A stretch of 64,000 bases of DNA from Scatavimonas merdigallinarum (GCA_018713055.1 DVFW01000021.1:1-64000), one strand, 5' to 3'; shown: positions 8,521 to 17,782, counted from the first letter of the stretch. Program-made: numbers and translations. Notes: generated by a model not told the origin, from the sequence alone.

Positions 8521-10148
8521 TATCTATTCCTCCTGCGCAGCCACAATACGATGCCAAGAATCAGCACAATAACGGGAATTACCACCATAAAGACCGTGCC
8601 AATGGTCATAGCCTGTGCAGACATGATCCCAAGTTCCTGTAAAGAAATATCCTTTGGAGCAATGGTAATGCCTTCCTCTTCGTTTCCAGACTGGATGTTG
8701 GCCATATTGATAAAGTATTCAGCGTTATTAAAGGTAGAGGAAGATAAGAATTGGCTGTTGAACATGGCGGCAGATCCAATTGCAATAACAGAAGAGTCAG
8801 CGCCGTCGCCCTTATGCGTGCTGATTGCGCCGGCGTTATATTTTCCGTCGATCGCGCCTTCAAAATCAAAGTTTTCATCTGCGTCAAAAGGAATCAGCCC
8901 AGAGCTTTCAGACGTTGTAAACAGCGAGGTGGCGTTTGCTTCATCCAAAATGGTCACTGGCTTGCTGTAAGCGCCTACAAGTGGGATAGAAGCGTTTTTC
9001 AGCCCCGCGGTAAAGTCGTCGTTTGCAAAATCGAAAATAGAAAGATATGGATTGTTGGAAACAGGAAGATACTGTGCGTCTGTTTCAGCCAGATAGCCGT
9101 CGCCAAGTGCCATACCCCATTCTTCCAGGAAAGAATCTAAAAGCGGTGTTTCCGTCCGGGACTGCGCGGCCACGTAAATCAGCGTTTTTCCATAATTGCC
9201 GCCGTTTGAAAGATAATCGGAAAGCTTCTGTATAGAGGCAGAATCCAAATCCACCGTGGGTGTAAACAATACGGCAATGGGTGCTTCGCTGTCAATTTCG
9301 TCTGTCAGCAGAGAGGTTTCCACAACCTCGTAATTGTTGTTTTCCAAAAGTTTTTTATAGGCCTCTGCATCATAATCGCCAAAACCGTTGATAAAGGCCA
9401 CCTTTGTCTGGTCTTCCGACGTTACGTTTAAAATGGCGGTAGTTACAGACGGCTCCACATTAGAAGACTCTACAATCTGCGAATAGGTCGTCTGGTCGTA
9501 CGTCATATTAAACAGATCTTCTGTCGTTAAAAGCCGGTAGTTGTCGCCGCACTGAACAATATAATCACCGGCAGCAAGCGTTTCATCCGGATAATTCCCT
9601 GTAAAGGTCGGATTGGCCGCAAGGTCAATATATTGGATTGTAATGCGGTTGTTATAGTTGTGGTACTGCTTTAAAAGACTATTGGCCTGTAAGAAATACT
9701 GGTTGGCGGCGACATAATCGCTTTCTGTGGCCAGCACCATAATTTCAACGTCTTTGTCCAGAGTTGTGATAAAGTCAATAGTATCCTGTGAAAGTTCGTT
9801 CATAGCCGTCCCTGTCATGTCTATGCTTAAGGCCGGAATCTTTTCCACAAGTACATTTGAAATTAAATTAATCACGACCACGCCGGCAATAAAAAGGCAA
9901 ACCAGTAAAATAGACAGGCCGCCCCGCTTGAAGGCGCGGGAATGCAGTTTTGCAAATCTTGTTTTCTTTTTCTTTGGGCGTTTGCTTTCTGTTTTTTCCA
10001 CAGCGCCCTCCATCGGGGTGGCAGAGGTGTTTTCCGTGCCGGGATCGGCGGTTTCTTCTGCGCCGGGAGCGGATGTTTGTTTTTCCTGCGAATCCATCAT
10101 CTCTTCCTTTTTCGCTTCGTTAAAATTGTTTTTATCATTCTGGTTCAT
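8520..10148 (-). CDS. GldG-family ABC transporter auxiliary protein
   Basis: 542 residues. An acidic, Glu/Thr/Ala-rich cytoplasmic N-terminus (about 1-60) and a basic KRPKKKKTRF patch precede a first membrane helix (GLSILLVCLFIAGVVVINLIS, about 75-95). A long extracytoplasmic domain of the GldG/IFT52-like type follows (Q-T-KVAFINGFGDYDAEAYKKLLENNNYEVV, GKTLIYVAAQSRTETPLLDSFLEEWGM). A C-terminal helix (FMVVIPVIVLILGIVLWL) and RRRNR end the protein. Two terminal helices around a periplasmic-style domain are typical of GldG proteins. It is translated after the permease gene with AAAGGAGG 8 nt before ATG 10148. Substrate unknown. Confidence 0.85.
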   Translation of the reverse strand: MNQNDKNNFNEAKKEEMMDSQEKQTSAPGAEETADPGTENTSATPMEGAVEKTESKRPKKKKTRFAKLHSRAFKRGGLSILLVCLFIAGVVVINLISNVLVEKIPALSIDMTGTAMNELSQDTIDFITTLDKDVEIMVLATESDYVAANQYFLQANSLLKQYHNYNNRITIQYIDLAANPTFTGNYPDETLAAGDYIVQCGDNYRLLTTEDLFNMTYDQTTYSQIVESSNVEPSVTTAILNVTSEDQTKVAFINGFGDYDAEAYKKLLENNNYEVVETSLLTDEIDSEAPIAVLFTPTVDLDSASIQKLSDYLSNGGNYGKTLIYVAAQSRTETPLLDSFLEEWGMALGDGYLAETDAQYLPVSNNPYLSIFDFANDDFTAGLKNASIPLVGAYSKPVTILDEANATSLFTTSESSGLIPFDADENFDFEGAIDGKYNAGAISTHKGDGADSSVIAIGSAAMFNSQFLSSSTFNNAEYFINMANIQSGNEEEGITIAPKDISLQELGIMSAQAMTIGTVFMVVIPVIVLILGIVLWLRRRNR

Positions 10149-10161
10149 TGTACCGCCTCCT

Positions 10162-10866
10162 TTAGCTCCAACGTTTTTTCTCGAACACTCGGATGGTTAA
10201 AAAGACAAAAATAACGATCACGCTGAGGAAAAACACAGCGTCGGATATGGTGAAAAGCCCCGCCGAAAAATTTTGCAGATGTGTCAGGAAAGAAAGGCTG
10301 TTTAAAATCGTTTTAATAAAATCCACAGGGATCATAGATGCGATCGAATCAATCATGTAAATGGCCAGCCCGGCGGCAAAGCCTGCAACAGCCGCTACAA
10401 TCTGGCTTTCGGTCAAAGAAGAAATAAACATGTCTATCGCGATCAGCGCGCAGCCCATCAGAAATACGCCGATAAAATTACATAGGATCAGAGACCACGC
10501 CGGCGTAGTAAAGCAGGAAAGAATAACCGCATATACAAAAAACACTGCCAAACAGCAGGCGTACACCAAAACAGCGGAAAAGAACTTGCCCATAACAACC
10601 TGAAGCAGGCTGACTGGAGCCGTAAGAAGCGCCTGATCTGTCTTTTGCCGCTTTTCTTCGCTAAACAGCTTCATGGTCAGGATAGGGATCAAAAAGAGGA
10701 TGACCATAAACATATTAATAAAAACGGGCGTAAGATTTGCAGAATCGCTTAACAGGCAGTACCAGAAAAAGAACATGCCGGAAAAGAAATAGAATACGGC
10801 CAGCACCACATAAGCGATTGCAGAGGAAAAATACGAACTAAATTCCCTTTTTAAAATTGCACTCAT
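10162..10866 (-). CDS. ABC-2 type transporter permease (GldF-like)
   Basis: 234 residues with about six membrane helices: SSAIAYVVLAVFYFFSGMFFFW, FINMFMVILFLIPILT, FSAVLVYACCLAVFFVYAVIL, LCNFIGVFLMGCALIAI, IVAAVAGFAAGLAIYMI and FFLSVIVIFVFLTIRVF. The cytoplasmic FSEEKRQKTDQALLTAPVS is the conserved coupling segment of ABC-2 permeases. I choose ATG 10866, which overlaps the ATPase stop as ATGA and has GGGGG about 9 nt upstream, rather than the ATG two codons earlier. It is the membrane partner of the ATPase encoded just before it. Confidence 0.9.
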   Translation of the reverse strand: MSAILKREFSSYFSSAIAYVVLAVFYFFSGMFFFWYCLLSDSANLTPVFINMFMVILFLIPILTMKLFSEEKRQKTDQALLTAPVSLLQVVMGKFFSAVLVYACCLAVFFVYAVILSCFTTPAWSLILCNFIGVFLMGCALIAIDMFISSLTESQIVAAVAGFAAGLAIYMIDSIASMIPVDFIKTILNSLSFLTHLQNFSAGLFTISDAVFFLSVIVIFVFLTIRVFEKKRWS

Positions 10867-11828
10867 GACCATTTACCCCCTTTTTTACCGGCAACGTTGG
10901 AATTTCCCGTTAATTGTAAGAATGCATCCTCCAGCGAAAGCTCGGCGTTTTTCATAAGAACAATCGGATATTCCGCCTTTGCCATCGCAAAAAAGATCTG
11001 CCTGCGTACATCTTTGTCCTTTTCAGTTTTTATCACATATTCGGTGCAGTCGGAAGAGATGCTGCGAAGGCGCTCCATTTTGAGCACGCCGCTTATGTTT
11101 CTAATAGCCGACATAACCGCCGTTTCGTTTCCGGCAATCTGTACAAGCAGATTATGCGTGCCGGAAAGCGTGTCGGAAAGGGCGCTGGTAGCGGAGTCCG
11201 CCACAAGTTTTCCCTGATTGATAACAATAACTCTGTCACAGGTGGCCTGTACCTCCGGCAGCACATGGGAAGAAAGAATAACCGTATGCTTTTTTCCCAA
11301 GCCCTTAATCAGCGTACGCATTTCAATAATTTGTTTGGGGTCCAGCCCTACGGTAGGTTCGTCCAAAATCAAAACAGGCGGGTTCCCAAGCAGTGCCTGC
11401 GCAAGGCCTACGCGCTGTTTGTAGCCCTTGGAAAGGTTTTTTATCAGCCTGCCCGCCACGTCTGTGATTCTTGCAACTTTGCAGACCTCTTCAATATGTT
11501 CTTTTTTGGGCAGTGTGACCTTTTTCAAATCAAACATAAATTCCAGATATTTTCTGACGATCATATCCGGATACAACGGCGGAATTTCCGGAAGATAGCC
11601 AATTTTTGACTTTGCCCCGGTGGGATCTTCCAAAATTTCACAGCCGTCAATGGTGACGGTTCCCGAGGTAGACGAAAGATACCCGGTTATAATATTCATC
11701 GTGGTGGTTTTCCCTGCGCCGTTAGGGCCGAGAAAGCCTAAAATTTCGCCGCTGTCCACGGTAAAGCTGACGTCGTCAACCGCCAGCTTATCGCCGTAGC
11801 GCTTTACGAGGTTTTTGACCTCAACCAT
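10863..11828 (-). CDS. ABC transporter ATP-binding protein (GldA-like)
   Basis: 321 residues. Walker A GPNGAGKTT is at about 34-42, the ABC signature NLSKGYKQRVGLAQALLG about 133-150, Walker B VLILDEPTVGLDP about 153-165 and the switch His in VILSSHVL about 184-191. A C-terminal extension after about residue 220 (AGNETAVMSAIRNISGV ... EDAFLQLTG) is usual for ABC-2 ATPases. ATG 11828 has AAAAGGAG upstream. It is the first gene of the operon ATPase-permease-GldG-DUF4340; the 213 nt upstream (to 12041) contain no gene. Confidence 0.95.
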   Translation of the reverse strand: MVEVKNLVKRYGDKLAVDDVSFTVDSGEILGFLGPNGAGKTTTMNIITGYLSSTSGTVTIDGCEILEDPTGAKSKIGYLPEIPPLYPDMIVRKYLEFMFDLKKVTLPKKEHIEEVCKVARITDVAGRLIKNLSKGYKQRVGLAQALLGNPPVLILDEPTVGLDPKQIIEMRTLIKGLGKKHTVILSSHVLPEVQATCDRVIVINQGKLVADSATSALSDTLSGTHNLLVQIAGNETAVMSAIRNISGVLKMERLRSISSDCTEYVIKTEKDKDVRRQIFFAMAKAEYPIVLMKNAELSLEDAFLQLTGNSNVAGKKGGKWS

Positions 11829-12041
11829 AGAAAATGCACTCCTTTTTACTACCTTTATTCAAGAAAAACGCAGAATACTCCGCAAGAATCCAATGAATAT
11901 CATATCGAAATTTTTACAGGCATATGTTACGATTAAATGAATTTTTTACGAAAAATTAGATTTTTTATATGGAGAAATCTACCAATATAAATAAGATTGT
12001 GTGCGGGATCTGCAAAACCAGCAGACAACACCCCTTGCCTG

Positions 12042-12839
12042 CTATTGCGCAAATGCTTTTATAAGACAGCCTTGTTTACATTGCGCAATACAGGCAAAAC
12101 AGCCCGTGCATAGCGCAGGGTCTACGGTGGCTTTGAAGTTTTCTACCTTCACTGCGCCGTTTGGACATGCCTTTACACAGCGCATACATCCAATACAGCC
12201 GGCAGTACAGGCCCTTTTTGTGTCGGCGCCCTTATCACAGCTGCTGCAAAGGACAACGGCCTGCTGTTTTACCGGCGCCAGGCGGATTAGCCCTTTCGGG
12301 CAGGCGTCTGCACATTTCCCACATGCCCTGCAAAGGGCGGGGTTTATGCGGGCAAGCCCGTTGCATATTGTAACAGCGTCGTATTCACAGGCGGCTTTAC
12401 AGTCGCCAAACCCCATACACCCATAGCTGCATTTCCCTGTGCCTCCATGCAGCTGTACTGCCGCTCGGCAGGAGGAAATGCCCTGGTAAAGCATTTTGTC
12501 TGCGGTATGCTCCAGTCCGCCCATACAGAAAACAACGGCCGTTTTACGCTGGTTTTCTACCGGTTCTGTACCCAGCATAGCGGCAATTGCTTTTGTGGTT
12601 TCTGCACCACCGGGGAAGCATAGTCCAGGCTTTGCCGTCCCTTTAGACAGAGCGTTAGCATACCCGGAACAACCGGAATACCCGCATGCGCCGCAGTTGG
12701 CGCCCGGCAGAAGAGCCAGAAGAGCCTGCGCTTTTTCGTCCCTGGGTACAGACATTAAAGCGGAAGCGATCGCAAGTACAAGACCTACAATCAGGCCAAT
12801 AAAGCCCACCGTCAAAACGGCAAGTATAACCGGGTTCAT
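12042..12839 (-). CDS. rnfB: Rnf complex subunit B, iron-sulfur protein
   Basis: 265 residues; electron-carrying subunit of the membrane ferredoxin:NAD+ oxidoreductase. An N-terminal helix (4-28) anchors it. A 4Fe-4S cluster domain of the RnfB/NqrF type follows (GANCGACGYSGCSGYANAL, 46-64). Ferredoxin-like clusters come later: CSYGCMGFGDCKAAC, CRACGKCADACPKG, CIGCMRCVKACPNGAV and CTGCFACIAQCKQGC. It is the last gene of rnfCDGEAB, 43 nt after rnfA. The downstream region shows only a weak hairpin and no T-run terminator. Confidence 0.95.
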   Translation of the reverse strand: MNPVILAVLTVGFIGLIVGLVLAIASALMSVPRDEKAQALLALLPGANCGACGYSGCSGYANALSKGTAKPGLCFPGGAETTKAIAAMLGTEPVENQRKTAVVFCMGGLEHTADKMLYQGISSCRAAVQLHGGTGKCSYGCMGFGDCKAACEYDAVTICNGLARINPALCRACGKCADACPKGLIRLAPVKQQAVVLCSSCDKGADTKRACTAGCIGCMRCVKACPNGAVKVENFKATVDPALCTGCFACIAQCKQGCLIKAFAQ

Positions 12840-12882
12840 CGTTTACCATACCCTTTCCGTTTCAATAATTTTACAGCAGTAT

Positions 12883-13491
12883 CTACATAAGGCCGTCGAC
12901 AAGGCCGGCAAAACCTAAAAACGAAATGGACACCAAAGACGCGGCCACCAGTGTGATAGGCAGGCCCTTTAAGGATTTTGGAATGTCGCATTCCTCCAAA
13001 CGTTCCCGCACGCCGGCAAACATAACCATTGCGACCAAAAAGCCTATACCCGCGCCAAACGAGTTTACAAGCGCCGTGATATAGGTATAAGAAGAATCGG
13101 CCGCAGCCTTTTCCAGCACCAGCATGGTAACGCCCAAAACGGCGCAGTTGGTTGTAATCAACGGCAGATAAATACCAAGCGCGTTATAAAGAGGCGGCAT
13201 GTATTTTTTTAAAATAATTTCTACAAGCTGAACAAGCCCGGCAATCACCAGAATAAAGAGAATTGTCTGCAGATAATCCAGATGATTGGGAACCAGCAGG
13301 TTTTCATATATGGGATAGGTCACAGCGGTGGAAAGCACCATGACAAAGGTAACAGCAACGCTCATTCCCACAGCGGTGTTCAATTTTTTGGAAACGCCCA
13401 GGAACGGACAAATGCCCAGAAATTTGCTTAAGACATAATTTTCCGTAAGAATTGCCGCCAAAAATACGGCTACAAGCTGCTGTATATTCAT
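12883..13491 (-). CDS. rnfA: Rnf complex subunit A, integral membrane protein
   Basis: 202 residues with six predicted helices. The first helix contains AAILTENYVLSKFLGICPFLG, the conserved RnfA/NqrE motif with a Cys that, with its counterpart in RnfE, can hold an intramembrane Fe-S cluster. A second Cys-containing helix is LITTNCAVLGVTML. I choose ATG 13491, which overlaps the rnfE stop as ATGA and has AGGAGGAGGAA upstream, over an in-frame start 18 codons earlier. Confidence 0.96.
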   Translation of the reverse strand: MNIQQLVAVFLAAILTENYVLSKFLGICPFLGVSKKLNTAVGMSVAVTFVMVLSTAVTYPIYENLLVPNHLDYLQTILFILVIAGLVQLVEIILKKYMPPLYNALGIYLPLITTNCAVLGVTMLVLEKAAADSSYTYITALVNSFGAGIGFLVAMVMFAGVRERLEECDIPKSLKGLPITLVAASLVSISFLGFAGLVDGLM

Positions 13492-14171
13492 TGCGGGCGT
13501 TCCTCCTCCTGCTGAATTTTGGAGCAGTTTCCGGCAAGCGGGCAAGCGCCGCAGGCAGTTTCTTCCGGCTTTTTGCGGTTTCCGCTAAGACGGTTTGCAA
13601 GCGCGATCAGCATGCCAAATACAAAAAATCCGCCGGGTGGCAAAATAAAAATCAAAATCGGGTCGAACAGATCAGCCGTTAAGGGAACACCAAAAACACA
13701 ACCTGTACCGAAAAACTCGCGGATCATCCCCATCAAAAGCATGGCAGCGGTAAAACCTGCGCCCATACCTAGGCCGTCAATTATAGAAGGGATGACTTTG
13801 TTCTTGCTGGCGTACATTTCAGCCCTGCCCAGTATGATGCAGTTTACAACAATCAGTGGCAGGTAAATCCCCAGGGATTGATCAATTGCGGGAGCAAAGG
13901 CCTTGACAAGCATTTGTACGACTGTGACAAAGCCCGCAATAACTGTTATGTAAGCCGGAATCCGCACTTTATCGGGAATCCACTTTCTAAGAAGGGAAAT
14001 TGCGGCATTGGAGCAAACCAGAACAAGTGTTGCGGCAACGCCCATACCAATTGCGTTTGACGCTGCCGTTGTAACGGCAAGCGTAGGGCAGGTCCCAAGG
14101 ACCAGGCACAGAACAGGGTTTTCTTTAACAATACCTTTGGTAAATTCCTGCAGCAATGTTTTTTTTGCCAT
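13488..14171 (-). CDS. rnfE: Rnf complex subunit E, integral membrane protein
   Basis: 227 residues, paralogue of RnfA with inverted topology. FTKGIVKENPVLCLVLGTCPTLAVT (10-34) carries the conserved membrane Cys, and LPLIVVNCIILGRAE the second. A Cys-containing tail (CGACPLAGNCSKI) after the last helix is not part of the family core. ATG 14171 overlaps the rnfG stop by one base, with GGGAGG upstream. Confidence 0.96.
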   Translation of the reverse strand: MAKKTLLQEFTKGIVKENPVLCLVLGTCPTLAVTTAASNAIGMGVAATLVLVCSNAAISLLRKWIPDKVRIPAYITVIAGFVTVVQMLVKAFAPAIDQSLGIYLPLIVVNCIILGRAEMYASKNKVIPSIIDGLGMGAGFTAAMLLMGMIREFFGTGCVFGVPLTADLFDPILIFILPPGGFFVFGMLIALANRLSGNRKKPEETACGACPLAGNCSKIQQEEERPQ

Positions 14172-14839
14172 TAGTCAGCGCCTCCCTTGCGGCTGTCTGG
14201 CTCAGCCTGTATGGCGGAAAGCACATCTTCCCACAGGTCAAGCGAGATGTCATACTTTTTTAGCGTATCATTGTAGACGGACAACGCCTCGTTTACAGCG
14301 GCTGTTACGGCGTCAGAAGTAATGGTGGCGCCTGTGATCGCTGCAATTTCCCCGTCTTTTGGCTGCGCATTTTTGATTACAGAAAAACCGCTTTGGGGCA
14401 AAGGCTGTTTATACTGGTCAGTAAATTCCGCTTTTGTTGCATTGGAACCAAGCCCGGGCGTTTCATCCTGAGAAAGGATCGAAACGCCGCTGACAGACTC
14501 TTTTGCACTGTCAATGCCAACAATCACCGTTATATCCCCGCCGTAGCCTTTGGCGACGGTTGTAATTGTAACGCCAATAACCCGGTTGTCTTTATCAAGT
14601 GCAAAATAACAACCGTCGGGAAGGCCCAAAGACTGCACAGTGTCTGCAGGAACCGGTTCAAAACGGTTTGCCTGGGGTAGAACGATTTCCCTGGCCTGCT
14701 GCGCCTGCAACTGTGTCTGTGCGGCAATAGGCTCCTTTGTCAGCTCGTTTGTGCCTGCAAGTAGAGCTGCAATTACAACGCATATAACGGTCAATACGGC
14801 AGCGGGCCGAATAATTTCCTTTGGATCAAGACTTTTCAT
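14171..14839 (-). CDS. rnfG: Rnf complex subunit G, covalent flavoprotein
   Basis: 222 residues. A single N-terminal helix (VLTVICVVIAALLAGT) anchors an extracytoplasmic FMN-binding domain. The flavinylation motif is ITGATITSDAVTAAV, where FMN attaches to the second Thr of T-G-A-T. It passes electrons between RnfD and the rest of the complex. ATG 14839 is chosen (AGGAG 10 nt upstream) over a TTG seven codons earlier; it overlaps the end of rnfD by 14 nt. Confidence 0.95.
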   Translation of the reverse strand: MKSLDPKEIIRPAAVLTVICVVIAALLAGTNELTKEPIAAQTQLQAQQAREIVLPQANRFEPVPADTVQSLGLPDGCYFALDKDNRVIGVTITTVAKGYGGDITVIVGIDSAKESVSGVSILSQDETPGLGSNATKAEFTDQYKQPLPQSGFSVIKNAQPKDGEIAAITGATITSDAVTAAVNEALSVYNDTLKKYDISLDLWEDVLSAIQAEPDSRKGGAD

Positions 14840-15773
14840 GCTTTTTCTTCTCCTCTCCAAAGGGTTTGGGGAACGTCAATTTTTCAATCAGCGGGACAAG
14901 AATATTCATCAAAATAATGGCAAAGGAAACGCCTTCAGGCAAATTTGCATAAAGGCGGATCAGTACGGTAATTACGCCGCAGCCGATCCCAAAAAGAACC
15001 TTGCCTGTAAAGGTGATGGGTGAGGTGGTGTAGTCGGTGGCCATAAAAATAGCGCCCAGCAGCACGCCGCCGGAAAGAATATGAAAAACCGGATTCTGCC
15101 CCAAAAGCCAGGACAAAAGAAAAACAGAACCAATAAAACACAGCGGAATGGCAGGGGTAATGACTTTTCTTATAATTAGATAAATTCCGCCGAGCAGCAG
15201 TGCAACCGCGCAGGTTTCCCCAAGGCAGCCGCCGGTTGTTCCCATAAAAAGGTCAAAGTACGGCGTGGTTATTCCGTTTGCATTATTTGCAAGCGGCGTA
15301 GCGCTTGTAACGGCGTCCACCTGCTGCATATAAGAAAACGCGGGGGGCCAGGTTGTCATCTGTACAGGGAATGAAACAAGCAGAACAATTCTTGCCGCAA
15401 GGGCAGGGTTCACAAAGTTCTGGCCGATCCCGCCAAACATCTGCTTGACCACGACAATCGCCACAAGCGACCCAAACGCGGCAATCAGAAGCGGAATGCC
15501 GGACGGAAGATTTAAGGCGAGCAAAAGCCCGGTCACAACGGCGCTCAGGTCGCCAATTGTGTTATCACGCTTCATAATTTTTCTGCTGATAAATTCAAAA
15601 AATACGGCGCTTAGAATACAAACGCCAATTACAAGCAGGCTGCGTGGCCCGAACAGGACCACGGAAGCAATAACGGCAGGAAGCAGCGCAATAATGACGT
15701 CGCGCATAATATGGGAGGTGGAGCCGCCATGGCGCATATGCGGCGAGGACGATACGTAAAGTTTTTGTTCCAT
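14826..15773 (-). CDS. rnfD: Rnf complex subunit D, covalent flavoprotein
   Basis: 315 residues, NqrB/RnfD family, with about eight to ten membrane helices. The N-terminal SSSPHMRHGGSTSHIMRDV and the internal GGIGQNFVNPALAARIVLL are family landmarks; the flavinylation motif is AVTSATPLA (Thr in S-A-T). Ion movement in Rnf is thought to be coupled to electron flow through this subunit. ATG 15773 lies 3 nt after the rnfC stop. Confidence 0.96.
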   Translation of the reverse strand: MEQKLYVSSSPHMRHGGSTSHIMRDVIIALLPAVIASVVLFGPRSLLVIGVCILSAVFFEFISRKIMKRDNTIGDLSAVVTGLLLALNLPSGIPLLIAAFGSLVAIVVVKQMFGGIGQNFVNPALAARIVLLVSFPVQMTTWPPAFSYMQQVDAVTSATPLANNANGITTPYFDLFMGTTGGCLGETCAVALLLGGIYLIIRKVITPAIPLCFIGSVFLLSWLLGQNPVFHILSGGVLLGAIFMATDYTTSPITFTGKVLFGIGCGVITVLIRLYANLPEGVSFAIILMNILVPLIEKLTFPKPFGEEKKKHEKS

Positions 15774-15776
15774 CCG

Positions 15777-17153
15777 TTATCCCTCCTTTTTCTTCTGCAT
15801 GGGCTGCCTGGAAAGAAAATCTTTCAGCAAGGCTTTTCCCAGCCGCATATTCTGCACAATCGGCCGGCCTGCGGGGCAGCTGTACGCGCAGCTTCCGCAT
15901 TCCATACAGGTCGTTACGCCCTGCTTTTGCAGCGCTTCCATATCTTTCAGTTTAATACTGCGGCTGATCAGCGGGGGAACCAGGTGCATCGGGCAGCTTT
16001 GTACGCATTTCCCACAGCGGATGCAGGCGCTGGCCTGCGGCAGTCTGGCTTCTTTTTCTGTAAAACAAAGGATCGCATTGTTTTGTTTGAGCACGGGCAG
16101 CGTGTCGTCTGTAAGGGCAAGCCCCATCATGGGTCCGCCCATCAAAATTTTCCCGGGAGGGGACTTATATCCGCCGCAAAAGGCAACTATGTCGCAAATA
16201 GGCGTTCCAATAGGGACAATTATGTTGCGCGGCCGGGCAATGGCGCCGCCGTCAACGGTAATGCGCTTGCTTACAAGCGGCATGCCGGTTTTTAAATAAT
16301 TTGCCAGAAAGGCAATAGAGGTCACGTTCATAACAATACAGGAAACGTCCGCGGGAAGTTTTCCTGCGGGGATAACCCTGCCGGTACAGGCCAAAACCAG
16401 CATCTTTTCAGCTCCCTGTGGATAACGGGCCTTTAAAGGGAGCACGCGGACAGAGTCGTCCGGGTCGTTTGTTTTGCTGTCGGCAATACGGCGCAGCGTT
16501 TGAATCACGTCGGGTTTGTTGTCTTCCACGCCAATGATAACTCTGTCGATGCCCAGCAGGCGCTTGACCGCATAAATGCCGCTCATAACCGCCCAGGAGT
16601 TCTCCAGGGCTTCTCTGTGGTCGGCGGTAATATATGGCTCGCATTCAGCCGCGTTGACAATCAGGGTGTCTATTTTCTTTCCCTGAGGAACGTTCAGTTT
16701 TACATGCGCAGGAAAACCGGCGCCGCCAAGCCCTACAAGGCCGCTCGCCCGTACAGCGTGCAGAAGGTCGGAAAGGCTGTTGACAACAGGCGGTTTTATA
16801 TCGGCGCATTTGCGCATTTGATCGTCGGAAGCGATTACCACTGCGTCACACTTTGTTCCGTCGGGCAGCATAACGCTTGTTATTTTTTTTACTGTGCCGG
16901 AAACGCTTGCGTGAATCGGCGCGCTTACGTATGCGTTGCTGTCGCCGATAAGCTGGCCGACGCATACGGGATCGCCTGCTTTGACTACCGGCCTGCACGG
17001 CGCGCCGATGTGCTGCTGCAGGGGGATGACGACCTCCTGTGGGGGCGGCATAATGACAGACTCGTAATGTGCGGTGGTTTTTCTGTGCGGCGTTTTGACG
17101 CCGCCGCGTATTTTAAACGGATGTAAAGGAAATTTTAAAACGACCGATTTCAT
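15777..17153 (-). CDS. rnfC: Rnf complex subunit C, NADH-binding iron-sulfur protein
   Basis: 458 residues. The start MKSVVLKFPLHPFKIRGGVK (HPF-RGG) is the family signature, and a barrel-sandwich domain covers about residues 40-110. The NAD/FMN-binding region has GLVGLGGAGFPAHVKL and NAAECEPYIT. Two 4Fe-4S ferredoxin motifs lie at the C-terminus: CIRCGKCVQSCPMHLVP and CMECGSCAYSCPAGRPIV. RnfC exchanges electrons with NAD(H). ATG 17153 is chosen over an in-frame ATG 16 codons earlier that lacks a ribosome binding site. First gene of the rnf operon. Confidence 0.96.
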   Translation of the reverse strand: MKSVVLKFPLHPFKIRGGVKTPHRKTTAHYESVIMPPPQEVVIPLQQHIGAPCRPVVKAGDPVCVGQLIGDSNAYVSAPIHASVSGTVKKITSVMLPDGTKCDAVVIASDDQMRKCADIKPPVVNSLSDLLHAVRASGLVGLGGAGFPAHVKLNVPQGKKIDTLIVNAAECEPYITADHREALENSWAVMSGIYAVKRLLGIDRVIIGVEDNKPDVIQTLRRIADSKTNDPDDSVRVLPLKARYPQGAEKMLVLACTGRVIPAGKLPADVSCIVMNVTSIAFLANYLKTGMPLVSKRITVDGGAIARPRNIIVPIGTPICDIVAFCGGYKSPPGKILMGGPMMGLALTDDTLPVLKQNNAILCFTEKEARLPQASACIRCGKCVQSCPMHLVPPLISRSIKLKDMEALQKQGVTTCMECGSCAYSCPAGRPIVQNMRLGKALLKDFLSRQPMQKKKEG

Positions 17154-17314
17154 AAAAGCCCCAATCCTTTCTAAAGCCGCAAGGTACTCCTGCTTTACCA
17201 TTCATATTCAAAAAGCAGAAAGAAAATAAAAAAATATTCTAAAATGTACCAGCTTAAATGCGGTGTTTGCATGCATAAAACAATACGTTTCCCCATTTTA
17301 CAACATTAACAAAT

Positions 17315-17343
17315 ATTTTAGCACCGAATGCGCCTTTTTTCAA
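17315..17343 (-). promoter_or_regulatory. Probable sigma-A promoter of the rnf operon
   Basis: On the minus strand TTGAAA (17338-17343), a 17-bp spacer and TAAAAT (17315-17320). It lies about 160 nt before rnfC, so the leader is long. The same gap holds the start region of spoVAE on the other strand. Confidence 0.6.
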
Positions 17344-17419
17344 TATGTATACCGTTAAAAAAACGGACAAAAATAAAGCTGTACGGCGGTTTTTATAAAA
17401 ATATAAAAAGGAAGGCGAT

Positions 17420-17782
17420 ATGCTTATGCTGGATTACTTAAATGCGTTTTGGGTAGGTGGAATCATTTGCGTGATCGGGCAGATCCTGATTGACAAAACA
17501 AAGCTTACGCCCGCAAGAATACTGGTTGCCTTTGTTGTATTGGGCGTAGTACTGGGGGCGGTCGGCCTGTATGAACCAATTGTGGATTTTGCCGGCGCCG
17601 GCGCAACGGTTCCGCTTTCCGGTTTTGGTTATACCATGGCCGAAGGCGTCAGAAAGGCGGTGGCCGCAAACGGGCTGATCGGGGCGCTTACCGGCGGAAT
17701 TACCGCCGCTGCGGCCGGAGTTACTGCAGCCATTGTATTTGGCTACCTTGGCTCGTTGATAGCAAAGCCAAGGGAAAAATAG
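17420..17782 (+). CDS. spoVAE: Stage V sporulation protein AE
   Basis: 120 residues with three or four helices. SpoVA proteins form the inner-membrane channel that moves Ca-dipicolinate into the forespore and releases it during germination. Recognisable are the opening FWVGGIICVIGQILIDKTKLTPARILV, AGAGATVPLSGFGYTMAEGV and a C-terminal GVTAAIVFGYLGSLIAKPR. ATG 17420 and ATG 17426 both follow AAGGAAGG. In Clostridia spoVAE normally follows spoVAC and spoVAD; here it stands alone, flanked by rnfC and a CBS protein, so its partners must be elsewhere. Confidence 0.92.
   Translation: MLMLDYLNAFWVGGIICVIGQILIDKTKLTPARILVAFVVLGVVLGAVGLYEPIVDFAGAGATVPLSGFGYTMAEGVRKAVAANGLIGALTGGITAAAAGVTAAIVFGYLGSLIAKPREK

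Noticed and set aside
12001..12426. Open frames antisense to rnfB
   Set aside because: They mirror the Cys-rich rnfB coding sequence and have no independent start signals.
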